Made by a program: the position numbers and the translations under genes
Shown: positions 1-7,516 of the stretch, piece by piece
Layout of the letters: every line of letters starts with the position of its first letter
How positions within the stretch are numbered: the first letter of the stretch is position 1
Source of the DNA: an uncultured Propionibacteriaceae bacterium
Lineage (GTDB): Bacteria > Actinomycetota > Actinomycetes > Propionibacteriales > Propionibacteriaceae
DNA: 30,061 nucleotides
Direction: 5' to 3'
NCBI GenBank assembly: GCA_936924635.1
Contig: CAKZHP010000081.1
Location: 1 to 30,061, forward strand
Notes under the pieces: generated by a model
Databases searched by the model: none
Told to the model about the DNA's origin: nothing
What the model saw: only the letters and a program-made list of their open reading frames with translations

Positions 1-766
1 CGTCAACATCGCGCTGCACACCGACCACTGCCCCAAGGAGAAGCTCGACTCCTACGTGCGGCCGCTGATCCAGATCTCCCTCGACCGCGTCGCAGAGGGC
101 AAGAACCCGCTCTTCCAGTCGCACATGTGGGACGGCTCGGCCGTGCCGCGCGAGGAGAACCTCGAGATCGCCAAGGAGCTGCTGGCCCTCACCTCGAAGG
201 CGCGTCAGGTGCTGGAGATCGAGGTCGGCGTCGTCGGTGGCGAGGAGGACGGTGTCGCCAACGAGATCAACGAGAAGCTCTACTCCACGGTCGAGGACGG
301 CCTGGCCACCGCGGAGGCGCTCGGCCTCGGCGAGAACGGCCGCTACATCACCGCGCTCACCTTCGGCAACGTGCACGGCGTGTACAAGCCGGGTGCCGTC
401 AAGCTGCGCCCCGAGGTGCTGCAGGAGATCCAGAAGGCGGTCGGCGAGAAGTACGGCAAGGACAAGCCGTTCGACCTCGTCTTCCACGGCGGTTCTGGCT
501 CCTCGGCGCAGGAGATCTCCGACGCCGTCGACTACGGCGTCATCAAGATGAACCTCGACACCGACACGCAGTACGCCTTTACCCGCAACATCGCCGGCTA
601 CATGCTGGGCAACTACGCCGGCGTCCTGAAGGTCGACGGCGACGTCGGCAACAAGAAGCTGTACGACCCCCGCGCCTGGGGCAAGGAGGCGGAGGCCGCC
701 ATGGCCGCCCGCGTCGTCGAGGCGACCAACGAGCTGCGGTCCGCGGGCAAGTCCCTCGGCCGCTGA
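1..766 (+). CDS. fba: Class II fructose-bisphosphate aldolase, 3' part
   Basis: Zinc-dependent aldolase that cleaves fructose 1,6-bisphosphate to dihydroxyacetone phosphate and glyceraldehyde 3-phosphate in glycolysis and gluconeogenesis; cytosolic. The 5' end lies outside the window: the frame is already open at base 2 and starts inside the zinc-site motif HTDHC. Further family motifs follow in order: EIEVGVVGGEEDGV, NVHGVYKPG (second zinc His), VFHGGSGS (third zinc His) and VIKMNLDTDTQYAFTR (phosphate/substrate loop). About 254 residues are visible; family members are about 340-360, so roughly 90 N-terminal residues are missing. The GTG at 56 is internal and not the start. The next gene begins 20 nt downstream, so the two are probably co-transcribed. 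Identification is secure from the motifs. Confidence 0.96.
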   Translation, partial: VNIALHTDHCPKEKLDSYVRPLIQISLDRVAEGKNPLFQSHMWDGSAVPREENLEIAKELLALTSKARQVLEIEVGVVGGEEDGVANEINEKLYSTVEDGLATAEALGLGENGRYITALTFGNVHGVYKPGAVKLRPEVLQEIQKAVGEKYGKDKPFDLVFHGGSGSSAQEISDAVDYGVIKMNLDTDTQYAFTRNIAGYMLGNYAGVLKVDGDVGNKKLYDPRAWGKEAEAAMAARVVEATNELRSAGKSLGR

Positions 767-785
767 CCAGGAGAAGGGGACGCAC

Positions 786-1301
786 ATGAACATGTTCGAC
801 AGCCTCAAGGGCAAGGCCGCCGAGATGGTGAAGGACGCCCTGGGTGACGAGTCGCGTACGGACGCGCTGCTCGACAAGGCCCGCGACATCGCCAACGAGA
901 AGACCGGCGGCAAGTACGAGTCGCAGCTGAACCAGGCCCGGGAGATGGCCGACGGGCGCGTCGGCGGCCGCGAGGAGGCATCCGCCGCAGACACCTCGGA
1001 GCCCGCGGCTGCCAGCTTCGCCGCGCCGACGATTGCAGACGCCGGTGCCGACGCGGCTGCCGACGTCGCCCCCGCCGATCCGGCTCCGGAGGCCGACCCG
1101 GCCCAGATGCAGGCCGCTGAGGGGGTCTCAGGTGAGGCCGTCGAGGGCGGGTCCGAGCAGGCCGACGCGGCCCAGCCGGCCGGGGACCCCACCGAGGGGC
1201 TCCCGGAGCACTCGCAGGACCCGGCCGAGGGCGCCGACCCGGCTGAGCCGGCGGAGCAGGACCAGCCCGAGGTCCACTCGGAGGACCCGGCCGAGGGCTG
1301 A
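786..1301 (+). CDS. MT0933-like small protein with long acidic Ala/Pro/Glu tail
   Basis: 171 residues. The first 60 or so (start MNMFDSLKGKAAEMV, core DEKTGGKY-like segment NEKTGGKYESQLNQA) resemble the small actinobacterial MT0933/Rv0909 'antitoxin' family, which are normally about 60-residue helical proteins. Here the domain is followed by about 105 residues of low-complexity Ala, Pro, Glu, Asp and Gln with repeats of the type DPAEG. No signal peptide or membrane segment. A good ribosome site (AGGAGAAGGGG) ends about 6 nt before ATG 786; ATG 792 is an alternative start. It follows the aldolase by 20 nt. The antitoxin label comes from the family name only: no partner toxin gene is next to it, so the function is unknown. 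Confidence 0.8.
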   Translation: MNMFDSLKGKAAEMVKDALGDESRTDALLDKARDIANEKTGGKYESQLNQAREMADGRVGGREEASAADTSEPAAASFAAPTIADAGADAAADVAPADPAPEADPAQMQAAEGVSGEAVEGGSEQADAAQPAGDPTEGLPEHSQDPAEGADPAEPAEQDQPEVHSEDPAEG

Positions 1302-1380
1302 GCCCTCGCTGCAGCAGAGGTACGCGCCAGCGCCCGCCGTGCCGGGCACTGGTGCCGCTGACGCCGTACGCCGCATGTGG

Positions 1381-1427
1381 CGATCAGGAGCCTCTGCCGC
1401 GAGAACACATCGAGGACTCCACGATCG
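1381..1427. repeat. Small palindromic repeat, copy 1
   Basis: Left arm CGATCAGGAGCCTC (1381-1394) and right arm GAGGACTCCACGATCG (1412-1427) are imperfect inverted repeats around a loop of about 17 nt. It shares the 16-mer GGAGCCTCTGCCGCGA (1387-1402) and the arm end CTCCACGATC with the copy at 1830-1873. A lone right-arm-like CTCCACGATCGCG also occurs at 1731-1743. Confidence 0.55.
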
Positions 1428-1510
1428 CGCGATCGGGACGCTCCTGGGGCCCGGCGCCGGGCCGAGGTCCCCCGACCGGAGCGGAGCAGATGGGCCAGGC
1501 GTGCCCCAGT

Positions 1511-1536
1511 TCGCTGATCCTGACGTCGAGCTGCGA
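1511..1536 (+). repeat. 26-bp direct repeat, copy 1
   Basis: TCGCTGATCC followed by TGACGTCGAGCTGCGA, matching 24 of 26 bases with 1807-1832. It is followed by ATCATGGAGC, which resembles the left arm of the small palindrome, so it may be a solo half of the same element. Confidence 0.5.
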
Positions 1537-1806
1537 TCATGGAGCGGTCAGGAGGTGGTCCGCTCGATGGCGGGATGCGCCGCCTGAAGGCCGAGTTCTC
1601 CGGTCGGGGCGAACGATCTGAGCGGCTGTGGGTTGCCAGAGCCTTGGCCTCGCTTCGCTCGGTCAGGTCCGGTTTCGACGCGCAGGACCCTCGCAAGCTC
1701 GGCTCCTGCTTGCTCAACCAGCGTCTGGGTCTCCACGATCGCGAGCGAGCCGAGGACCCCGGTGCCAGCTGAGCTTGGCAGCGGCCAGGTGTTGTCCATC
1801 CCCGGA

Positions 1807-1832
1807 TCGCTGGTCCCGACGTCGAGCTGCGA
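1807..1832 (+). repeat. 26-bp direct repeat, copy 2
   Basis: Second copy of the 26-bp repeat. It runs directly into the left arm of palindrome copy 2 (1830-1873), suggesting the full element is repeat plus palindrome, about 67 bp. Confidence 0.5.
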
Positions 1833-1873
1833 CGGTGGAGCCTCTGCCGCGACGCGGTGAGAACTCCACGATC
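1830..1873. repeat. Small palindromic repeat, copy 2
   Basis: Left arm CGACGGTGGAGCCTC and right arm GAGAACTCCACGATC, imperfect inverted repeats; contains the same 16-mer GGAGCCTCTGCCGCGA (1837-1852) as copy 1. It ends 7 nt before the stop codon of the xdhC-like gene, so as RNA it could act as a weak hairpin behind that operon. Confidence 0.55.
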
Positions 1874-1879
1874 AGGGGG

Positions 1880-3016
1880 TCAGCCGGCGTCGTGATGGAT
1901 CGGGCCCCCGCGCTGCGACAGGCGGCCACCGTCGCCACCCCAGCGCAGGGAGATGATCTCCGCGGCGATCGAGACCGCGGTCTCCTCAGGCGTACGGGCC
2001 CCCAGGTCCAGACCCAACGGGCTCGACAGCCGGGCCAGCTCGTCGTCGGTGAGCCCCTCCTCGCGCAGCCGGGCCATCCGGTCGTCGTGGGTGCGGCGCG
2101 AGCCCATGGCGCCGACGTACGCCACGTCCAGCCTTAGCGCCACCGCCAGCAGCGGCACGTCGAACTTCGGGTCGTGCGTGAGCACGGCGATCACGGTGCG
2201 CTCGTCCACGGCACCCGCTGCGGCCTGCCGAGCCAGGTATCGGTGCGGCCAGTCGACGACCACCTCGTCGGCCTCCGGGAACCGTGTCTGGGTGGCGAAC
2301 ACCGGTCGCGCGTCGCACACGGTGACCCGGTAGCCGAGGAAGCTCCCCATCCGCGCCGCAGCGGAGGCGAAGTCGATGGCCCCGAAGACGATCATCCGGG
2401 GCTGCGGCGCGAACGACTGCACGAACACCCGCATCCCCTCGCCGCGGCGTTGGCCGTCGGGTCCGTACGTCAGCACCTCCGACCGCCCGGCACGCAGCAG
2501 GCCGAGCCCGTCGTCGAGCACGGCAGCGTCCGCCCGCTCCGACCCGAGGGTGCCGGTGTGGCGGCGGGGGTCTGACTCCGACGGGCGCAGCATGATCCGC
2601 CCGCCCACACGCTCGTGGTCGGGGTGCTCGACCACCGTCGCGACCGCCACCGGGCGCTGGGCCTCGACATCGGCCGCGAGGTCGGCCAGCTCGGGGAAGG
2701 TCGCGGGGGAGATGCGCTGCACGAACACGTCCAGGATCCCGCCGCAGGTGAGACCCACCGCCAGTGCGCTGTCGTCGCTGACCCCGTACCGCTCCAGCAC
2801 GCCTTCACCGCTGGCCAGCACCTCGCGCCCCAGCTCGTACAGGGCTCCCTCCACGCAGCCGCCCGACACCGAGCCGGTGACCTCGCCGTCGGCGGCCACC
2901 AGCATCGCGGCGCCGGCCTGGCGCGGGGCCGAGCGCCACGTCGCGACGACCGTGGCCAGGGCCACCTCCTCGCCTGCCTGCCACCGGCGCAGCAGCTCCG
3001 GCAGCACCTCACGCAT
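1880..3016 (-). CDS. XdhC/CoxI-family molybdenum-enzyme maturation factor
   Basis: 378 residues from ATG 3016 (MREVLPELLRRWQAGEEVA). The N-terminal XdhC_CoxI domain carries the hallmark GSVSGGCVEG at residues 48-57. The C-terminal Rossmann-like XdhC_C domain contains FGAIDFASAAARMG and YVGAMGSRRTHDDR. Family members (XdhC, PaoD) bind the finished molybdenum cofactor, support its sulfuration and insert it into xanthine-oxidase-family enzymes in the cytosol. It is the last gene of the operon, 92 nt after the cytidylyltransferase gene, and the three enzyme subunits upstream are its likely client. The open frame extends 51 codons upstream of ATG 3016, but that stretch is Arg/Pro/Cys-rich with no conserved start, so I chose 3016. 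No strong ribosome site is visible (GGGGGCG upstream). Confidence 0.9.
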   Translation of the reverse strand: MREVLPELLRRWQAGEEVALATVVATWRSAPRQAGAAMLVAADGEVTGSVSGGCVEGALYELGREVLASGEGVLERYGVSDDSALAVGLTCGGILDVFVQRISPATFPELADLAADVEAQRPVAVATVVEHPDHERVGGRIMLRPSESDPRRHTGTLGSERADAAVLDDGLGLLRAGRSEVLTYGPDGQRRGEGMRVFVQSFAPQPRMIVFGAIDFASAAARMGSFLGYRVTVCDARPVFATQTRFPEADEVVVDWPHRYLARQAAAGAVDERTVIAVLTHDPKFDVPLLAVALRLDVAYVGAMGSRRTHDDRMARLREEGLTDDELARLSSPLGLDLGARTPEETAVSIAAEIISLRWGGDGGRLSQRGGPIHHDAG

Positions 3017-3018
3017 GG
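3000..3018. repeat. 19-bp direct repeat at xdhC start, copy 1
   Basis: GGCAGCACCTCACGCATGG on the + strand, spanning the start codon of the xdhC-like gene. An 18/19 match lies exactly 100 bp away at 3100-3118, over the 3' end of the preceding gene. Confidence 0.5.
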
Positions 3019-3099
3019 TGACGCCCCCGTCCGAGGCGTTGGTGCGGGGTGCTGACGTCGCTGCTGGCTGCCAGTGCGGCGGCATCACGCGCGTGGCCG

Positions 3100-3118
3100 G
3101 GCAGCACCTCACGCACGG
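3100..3118. repeat. 19-bp direct repeat at mocA-like 3' end, copy 2
   Basis: GGCAGCACCTCACGCACGG, differing at one base from 3000-3018 and overlapping the stop codon (3109-3111) of the cytidylyltransferase-like gene. Looks like a short local duplication. Confidence 0.5.
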
Positions 3119-3678
3119 GCGGGCTCCTGCGGGGTGTCCACGTCTCGCCCGGTCGCCAGGTCGGCGCACTCGACGAGGGTGTGGTCATGCACCGCGAACA
3201 GCGCTCGCGCGCCCTGGTCGCCGCGGGCGACGTCGGCAGCGTCGTCCCAGTGGTCCCGCCCGATCACCACGGGGTGTCCCGGTACGCCCTGGTAGACGGC
3301 CCGCACCAGCGCCGTACGCGGCTCGTGGACCGCGCCGAGCACGCGCGCGACGACCCGCTCGTCGACGTCGGGCAGGTCGACCAGGCTGATGACGGCTGCG
3401 TCGGCGTCGAGGTCGGCGCAGGCGGCCAGCCCGGCGCGCAGGGAGGCGCCCATGCCGTCGGCCCAGTCGGGGGCCACCACCGTACGAGCCCCGCTCACCA
3501 GCCCGCGGGCCTGATCGGCCGCGGCCCCGAGCACCACGAGCACGGGGTCGCACCCGCCGGTACGCAACGCGTCGACCCCTCGCTGCAGCCACGACCCACC
3601 CGGGTCACCGAGCAGCGCCTTCGGGGTGCCCATCCGCCGGCCGGCGCCCGCGGCGAGCAGCAGGGCGGCTACCGGCAC
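3109..3678 (-). CDS. MocA/MobA-like molybdenum cofactor nucleotidyltransferase
   Basis: 189 residues. The N-terminal LLLAAGAGRRMGTPKALL is the nucleotidyltransferase signature of the MobA/MocA family; DLPDVDE is the metal-binding Asp region; GHPVVIGRDHW and ARGDQGAR match the C-terminal family blocks. MocA adds CMP to molybdopterin to make the MCD cofactor used by PaoABC-type enzymes, and this gene directly follows such an enzyme, so CTP is the more likely donor than GTP; that is an inference from context. Start GTG 3678 is 13 nt after the stop of the large-subunit gene. I cannot see a decisive specificity residue. Confidence 0.87.
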   Translation of the reverse strand: MPVAALLLAAGAGRRMGTPKALLGDPGGSWLQRGVDALRTGGCDPVLVVLGAAADQARGLVSGARTVVAPDWADGMGASLRAGLAACADLDADAAVISLVDLPDVDERVVARVLGAVHEPRTALVRAVYQGVPGHPVVIGRDHWDDAADVARGDQGARALFAVHDHTLVECADLATGRDVDTPQEPARA

Positions 3679-3691
3679 AGCACCCGGAGAC

Positions 3692-5800
3692 TCACAGACC
3701 CGCCTCGATCAGCGACGCCGGCGTGAACGGCAGCTCCCGTAGCCGGATCCCCGTGGCGTCGAAGATCGCGTTGCCGATCGACGCCGGTGTGCCGACCATC
3801 GCCAGCTCGCCGATGCCCTTGGACCCCTTCGCGCCGTACCACTTGTCGTGCTCAGGCAGGAACTCCACGTCGAGCTGCCCGATGTCGGCGTGCGCGGCGA
3901 CGTGGTAGCCGGCGAGGTCGCTGTTGACGACGTGGCCGAAGCGCGGGTCGCGGTACGCCTCCTCGTACAACGCCGCCGACTGGGCCATCGTCATGCCGCC
4001 GATCATCTGGCTGCGGGCCGTGAGCGGGTTGATGATGGTGCCGGCCGCGTACACGCCGAGCAGCCGCCGTACGCGCACCTCGGCCGTCACCTGGCTCACC
4101 GCCACCTCCGCGAACTGCGCGCCGAAGGAGTGCCGTGAGCGCTTGTCAGCACCGCGTGGGGGTTTCCCCTGGGCACGCGCCGAGGCGCCTTCGGCCGGGT
4201 TGTCCCCGTGCCTGCGGCGGAACTTCTCGCACGCGGCGACGACGGCGTTGCCCCACTCGTACGTACCCTGGCTGCCGCCAGCCATGATCGCCAGCGGGGT
4301 GCCGGTCCGGCCGATGTCGGTGGTGACCTGGTCCACCGGCACGCCGAGCGCGTCGGCGGCGATCTGCCGCAGCACGGTGTGCGCGCCGGTGCCGATGTCG
4401 GCGGCCTGCATCTGCACGACGTACGAGCCGTCGGTGTAGGTGATCCGGGAGAAGAGACTGGCGATGTGGTTGTTGGGGTAGCAGGAAGACGCCATGCCGT
4501 GCCCGATGAGCCACTCGCCGTCCGTACGCGTGTCGTGCCGCCGGCCCCACCCGAACAGCTCGGCCGCCCGGCGCAGGCACGCGACCAGTGCCCGGGTGCT
4601 CCACGGCTGGTCGGTCTCGGGGTCCACCTCGGGCTCGTTGCGGATGCGCAGCTCGACGGGGTCCATGCCGATCTCGCGGGCCAGCTCGTCCATGGCCGTC
4701 TCCAGGGCGAACATGCCGGTGAAGTCGCCGGGCGCCCGCATCCAGGTCTCGGGGCCGACGTCGAGCTCCACGGTCCGGTGCTCGGTGCGGCGGGCCGGGG
4801 TGGCGTACATCATGCGGGTGGCCATGCACGACTGGTCGACGCTCGACTTGAGGCGGGAGGCCGCCTGGGTGCTGACGTGCTCGATCATGGTGAGGCGGCC
4901 GTCGGCGCCGGCGCCGAGACGTACGTGCTGGCTCGACTTCGCGCGGTGGCCGACGCTGTGGAAGGTCTGCTGACGCGTCAGCGCGAGCTTCACAGGCCGA
5001 CCTCGCACCGTCTTCGCGGCCATCGCTGCGAGCACGATGTGCGGGTGCGGGAAAGCCTTGCCGCCGAACGCGCCGCCGACGTACGGCGAGATGATCTCGA
5101 TCTGGTTGGGCAGCAGACCCAGCAGCGGCGGGAGCAGCGCCTCGTGCATGATCGGCCCCTGGTTCGCGTCGAACAGGGTGAGCCGGGTGGGCCGCGGGTC
5201 GAGCGTGCTCACGTCGTGCCAGGTCGCGATGACCGCGTGCGGCTCCATCTGCACGTGGTACTCGTCGGTGTGCTCGTACTCGTGGTCGACGCGGAACGCG
5301 GCCTCCTCCCAGCCCTGGTCGGGGTCGCCCTTGGTCTCGGTGCCGGGGCGTCCGTTCACCTTCTTGACGCTCTCGGCGGCGGGGTCGTGCGGGTCGAGCT
5401 CGACCTTCGGGTCGTCCTCGTCGCAGTGCACCACGACCAGCTCGGCGGCCTCGCGCGCTGCCTCCGGAGTCTCGGCGATCACGCCGCCGACGATCTGCCC
5501 GCGGTGGGCGATCTCCGGCCCCTGCAGGATCCACAGCGCGGGGTCGGACTTCACGATCAGCCGGGGCGAGTCCTCATGGGTCAGCACGTGCAGCACGCCG
5601 GGCACGGCCAGGGCCTGCTCGACCTCGATGCTGGTGATCGCGCCGCGCGCGACCGGGGCGGGCACGGGCCACAGGTAGCAGGGGTTCTCGACCTCGTGCT
5701 CGTACGCGTACGGGGCGGAGCCGGTCACCTTGAGCGGCGCGTCCACGCGGCGTACGGGGGTGCCGACGCTCTGCCCGGCCGGCGGTGTGGTGGTGGTCAT
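3692..5800 (-). CDS. Xanthine-oxidase-family aldehyde oxidoreductase, molybdopterin subunit (PaoC-like)
   Basis: 702 residues. Large catalytic subunit of a molybdenum hydroxylase; hydroxylates aldehydes or N-heterocycles with water. Motifs: N-terminal GTPVRRVDAPLKVTGSAPYA (aldehyde-oxidase 'hammerhead' domain), GGAFGGK near residue 241 (cofactor dithiolene region), RAPGDFTGMFALETAMDELA, and C-terminal GSKGIGEL with the catalytic base Glu at about residue 665. The closest layout is PaoC (YagR), which binds MCD. ATG 5800 overlaps the TGA of the FAD subunit by four bases (ATGA), which fixes the start; the same frame is open for another 109 codons upstream inside the FAD gene, but that is shadow. 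No Tat or Sec signal, so it is probably cytosolic, unlike E. coli PaoABC. Substrate unknown. Confidence 0.93.
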   Translation of the reverse strand: MTTTTPPAGQSVGTPVRRVDAPLKVTGSAPYAYEHEVENPCYLWPVPAPVARGAITSIEVEQALAVPGVLHVLTHEDSPRLIVKSDPALWILQGPEIAHRGQIVGGVIAETPEAAREAAELVVVHCDEDDPKVELDPHDPAAESVKKVNGRPGTETKGDPDQGWEEAAFRVDHEYEHTDEYHVQMEPHAVIATWHDVSTLDPRPTRLTLFDANQGPIMHEALLPPLLGLLPNQIEIISPYVGGAFGGKAFPHPHIVLAAMAAKTVRGRPVKLALTRQQTFHSVGHRAKSSQHVRLGAGADGRLTMIEHVSTQAASRLKSSVDQSCMATRMMYATPARRTEHRTVELDVGPETWMRAPGDFTGMFALETAMDELAREIGMDPVELRIRNEPEVDPETDQPWSTRALVACLRRAAELFGWGRRHDTRTDGEWLIGHGMASSCYPNNHIASLFSRITYTDGSYVVQMQAADIGTGAHTVLRQIAADALGVPVDQVTTDIGRTGTPLAIMAGGSQGTYEWGNAVVAACEKFRRRHGDNPAEGASARAQGKPPRGADKRSRHSFGAQFAEVAVSQVTAEVRVRRLLGVYAAGTIINPLTARSQMIGGMTMAQSAALYEEAYRDPRFGHVVNSDLAGYHVAAHADIGQLDVEFLPEHDKWYGAKGSKGIGELAMVGTPASIGNAIFDATGIRLRELPFTPASLIEAGL

Positions 5801-6786
5801 CGCGTCGCTCCTTCGACCAGGCCCTGCAGCACGGCGACCACGGTGCGGCGCAGCAGCGGCGGCTTGTACGCGTTCTCGGGGCCGGTACTCGCGGCCGCGA
5901 GCTCCGCGTCGATGGCGGCCTCGAACGCCTCGGGGGTGGCGGGTCCGCCGCGCAGCTGCTCCTCGGCCGTACGCGCCCGGTGCGGCTTGTGGGAGACGCC
6001 GCCGAGGGCGAGCCGCACGTCCTTGACCTGCCCGTCGGCGACGTCCAGTGCCGCGGCGACGGAGATCAGCGCGAAGGCGTACGAGGCGCGGTCTCTCACC
6101 TTGCGGTAGCGCGACCGGGTGGCCCACGGCAGCGCCGGGAGCTCGACGGCGGTGATGAGCTCGCCGGGCTCGAGCGTGGTGTCGCGCGTGGGGTCGTCAC
6201 CGGGCAGCCGGTGGAGCTCGCCGAACGGGATCCGCCGCTCGCCGCCGGGGCCGGTGACGTGGACGACGGCGTCGAGCGCGGTCAGCGCGACGCAGAGGTC
6301 GGACGGATGGACGGCCACGCACTGGTCGGACTGGCCGATGACCGCGTTGTACTTGCCGAACCCGTCGATGGCCGAGCAGCCGGTGCCGGGCTCGCGCTTG
6401 TTGCACGGGGTGGAGCGGTCCTGGAAGTACACGCAGCGGGTGCGCTGCAGCAGGTTGCCGCCGGTGCTGGCCATCGCGCGGATCTGCCCGGACGCGCCGG
6501 CGAGCAGGGCCTCGCTGAGGAACGGGTAGCGCTGCCGGATGAGCGGGTGCGCGGCGAGGTCGGCGTTGCGCACGTTGGCTCCGATGCGTACGCCGCCGTC
6601 ACCGGTCTCCTCGACCCCGCCGAGGTCGAGGCGGCTGACGTCGACCACACGGTCGGGCCGCCGGATGTTGAGCCGCAGGTGGTCGACGAGGTTGGTGCCG
6701 CCGGCGAGGTAGGCGGAGTCGCCCTCCCCGTACAGCGAGATCGCGTCGGCGACGGTCTCGGCCCGGACGTACTCGAACTCCTTCAT
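5797..6786 (-). CDS. Aldehyde oxidoreductase FAD subunit with extra [4Fe-4S] site (PaoB-like)
   Basis: 329 residues. Medium subunit that passes electrons from molybdenum via iron-sulfur clusters to FAD. YLAGGTNLVDHL (residues 26-37) and GGNLLQRTRC are the FAD-binding blocks of the family. The insert with Cys118, Cys128, Cys137 and Cys156 (RTRCVYFQDRSTPCNKR, PGTGCSAIDGF, SDQCVAV) corresponds to the extra [4Fe-4S] cluster known from PaoB (YagS) and absent from plain xanthine dehydrogenases. ATG 6786 overlaps the stop of the 2Fe-2S subunit (ATGA), and the stop overlaps the large-subunit start, so translation is coupled through all three. Confidence 0.93.
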   Translation of the reverse strand: MKEFEYVRAETVADAISLYGEGDSAYLAGGTNLVDHLRLNIRRPDRVVDVSRLDLGGVEETGDGGVRIGANVRNADLAAHPLIRQRYPFLSEALLAGASGQIRAMASTGGNLLQRTRCVYFQDRSTPCNKREPGTGCSAIDGFGKYNAVIGQSDQCVAVHPSDLCVALTALDAVVHVTGPGGERRIPFGELHRLPGDDPTRDTTLEPGELITAVELPALPWATRSRYRKVRDRASYAFALISVAAALDVADGQVKDVRLALGGVSHKPHRARTAEEQLRGGPATPEAFEAAIDAELAAASTGPENAYKPPLLRRTVVAVLQGLVEGATR

Positions 6787-7319
6787 GCCTGCCCCCGTGC
6801 TGCCGCGACGTCACCGATGGCGTCGCGGATGTGTGCGTACGCGCCGCAGCGACACAGGTTGCCGCTCATCCGCTCGGCGATCTCCTCCGGTGTCAGGCGC
6901 ACCTCGCCCAGGTCGCTCACATCGGGCGTGACGTGCGACGGCATCCCGGCGGCCGCCTCGGCGAGCATGCCCTGCGCGGAGCAGATCTGGCCGGGGGTGC
7001 AGTAGCCGCACTGCAACGCGTCACGGTCGACGAACGCGGCCTGGAGGTCACCGAGGTCGTCGACGGTGCCCAGACCGGCGACGGTGGTGACGTCGGCGTC
7101 GTCGTACGAGGCGGCCAGCGCCAGGCAGCTCAGGATCCGCCGGCCGTCGGCGAGCACCGTGCAGGCGCCGCACTGGCCGTGGTCGCAGCCCTTCTTCACC
7201 GACGTGATGCCGAGCCGGTCGCGCAGTGCGTCGAGCACGCTGGTGCGCGGGTCGATCTCGACCTCGTGCTCGGTGCCGTCGACGGTGAGTCTGACGGAGA
7301 GACGTTGGGCAGATGGCAT
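6783..7319 (-). CDS. Aldehyde oxidoreductase [2Fe-2S] subunit (PaoA-like)
   Basis: 178 residues from ATG 7319. Two [2Fe-2S] clusters: plant-ferredoxin type at Cys45, Cys50, Cys53 and Cys65 (KKGCDHGQCGACTVL), and the second at Cys104, Cys107, Cys156 and Cys158 (LQCGYCTPGQ and NLCRCGAY). It moves electrons from the molybdenum site to FAD. A GTG at 7349 would add ten residues, but ATG 7319 has a good ribosome site (GGAAGGTG) about 5-8 nt upstream, so I prefer it. No twin-arginine signal, whereas E. coli PaoA is exported; this enzyme is therefore predicted to be cytosolic. First gene of the five-gene operon; the promoter must lie in 7320-7411. Confidence 0.92.
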   Translation of the reverse strand: MPSAQRLSVRLTVDGTEHEVEIDPRTSVLDALRDRLGITSVKKGCDHGQCGACTVLADGRRILSCLALAASYDDADVTTVAGLGTVDDLGDLQAAFVDRDALQCGYCTPGQICSAQGMLAEAAAGMPSHVTPDVSDLGEVRLTPEEIAERMSGNLCRCGAYAHIRDAIGDVAAARGQA

Positions 7320-7411
7320 GGGCACACCTTCCGGCGATGGGATCTTCACACTAACTGCGGCAGTCGCCCGGCGGGCCCATCACGCCCGAAGGGGCGGACC
7401 GAGCACCCGCC

Positions 7412-7488
7412 CTCGCAGGATGGTCCCCTCGACCCCGGGTTGGGCCTGCGGGAGCGCTGGTCCGCGGTCGGACGGAACGTTCTGCCCA
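7412..7488. repeat. 77-bp palindromic element, unit 1 (diverged)
   Basis: Left arm 7412-7433 (CTCGCAGGATGGTCCCCTCG...) and right arm 7467-7488 (GTCGGACGGAACGTTCTGCC...) correspond to the family arms with several changes. Length is exactly 77 bp. It lies between the 2Fe-2S subunit gene and the small Cys-rich gene. Confidence 0.65.
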
Positions 7489-7516
7489 GTCACGTGGCCC
7501 GCGGGAGGATGGGGGC

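Larger units (their letters stand above)
1302..1879. other. Non-coding interval with dispersed short repeats
   Basis: About 580 bp between the convergent ends of the MT0933-like gene and the xdhC-like gene. Open frames here lack ribosome sites and recognisable protein features. The interval holds two copies of a small palindrome, a 26-bp direct repeat pair, and a 16-bp perfect GC palindrome at 1448-1463 (GGCCCGGC and its complement). No clear terminator with a T-run was found. Confidence 0.6.

Noticed and set aside
1448..1463. GC palindrome GGCCCGGC/GCCGGGCC as a terminator
   Set aside because: Perfect but without spacing loop or T-run and 147 bp past the nearest stop; chance is likely at this GC content.
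4208..6109. 633-residue plus-strand frame
   Set aside because: Antisense shadow of the molybdopterin and FAD subunit genes, whose motifs and ATGA overlaps are clear.
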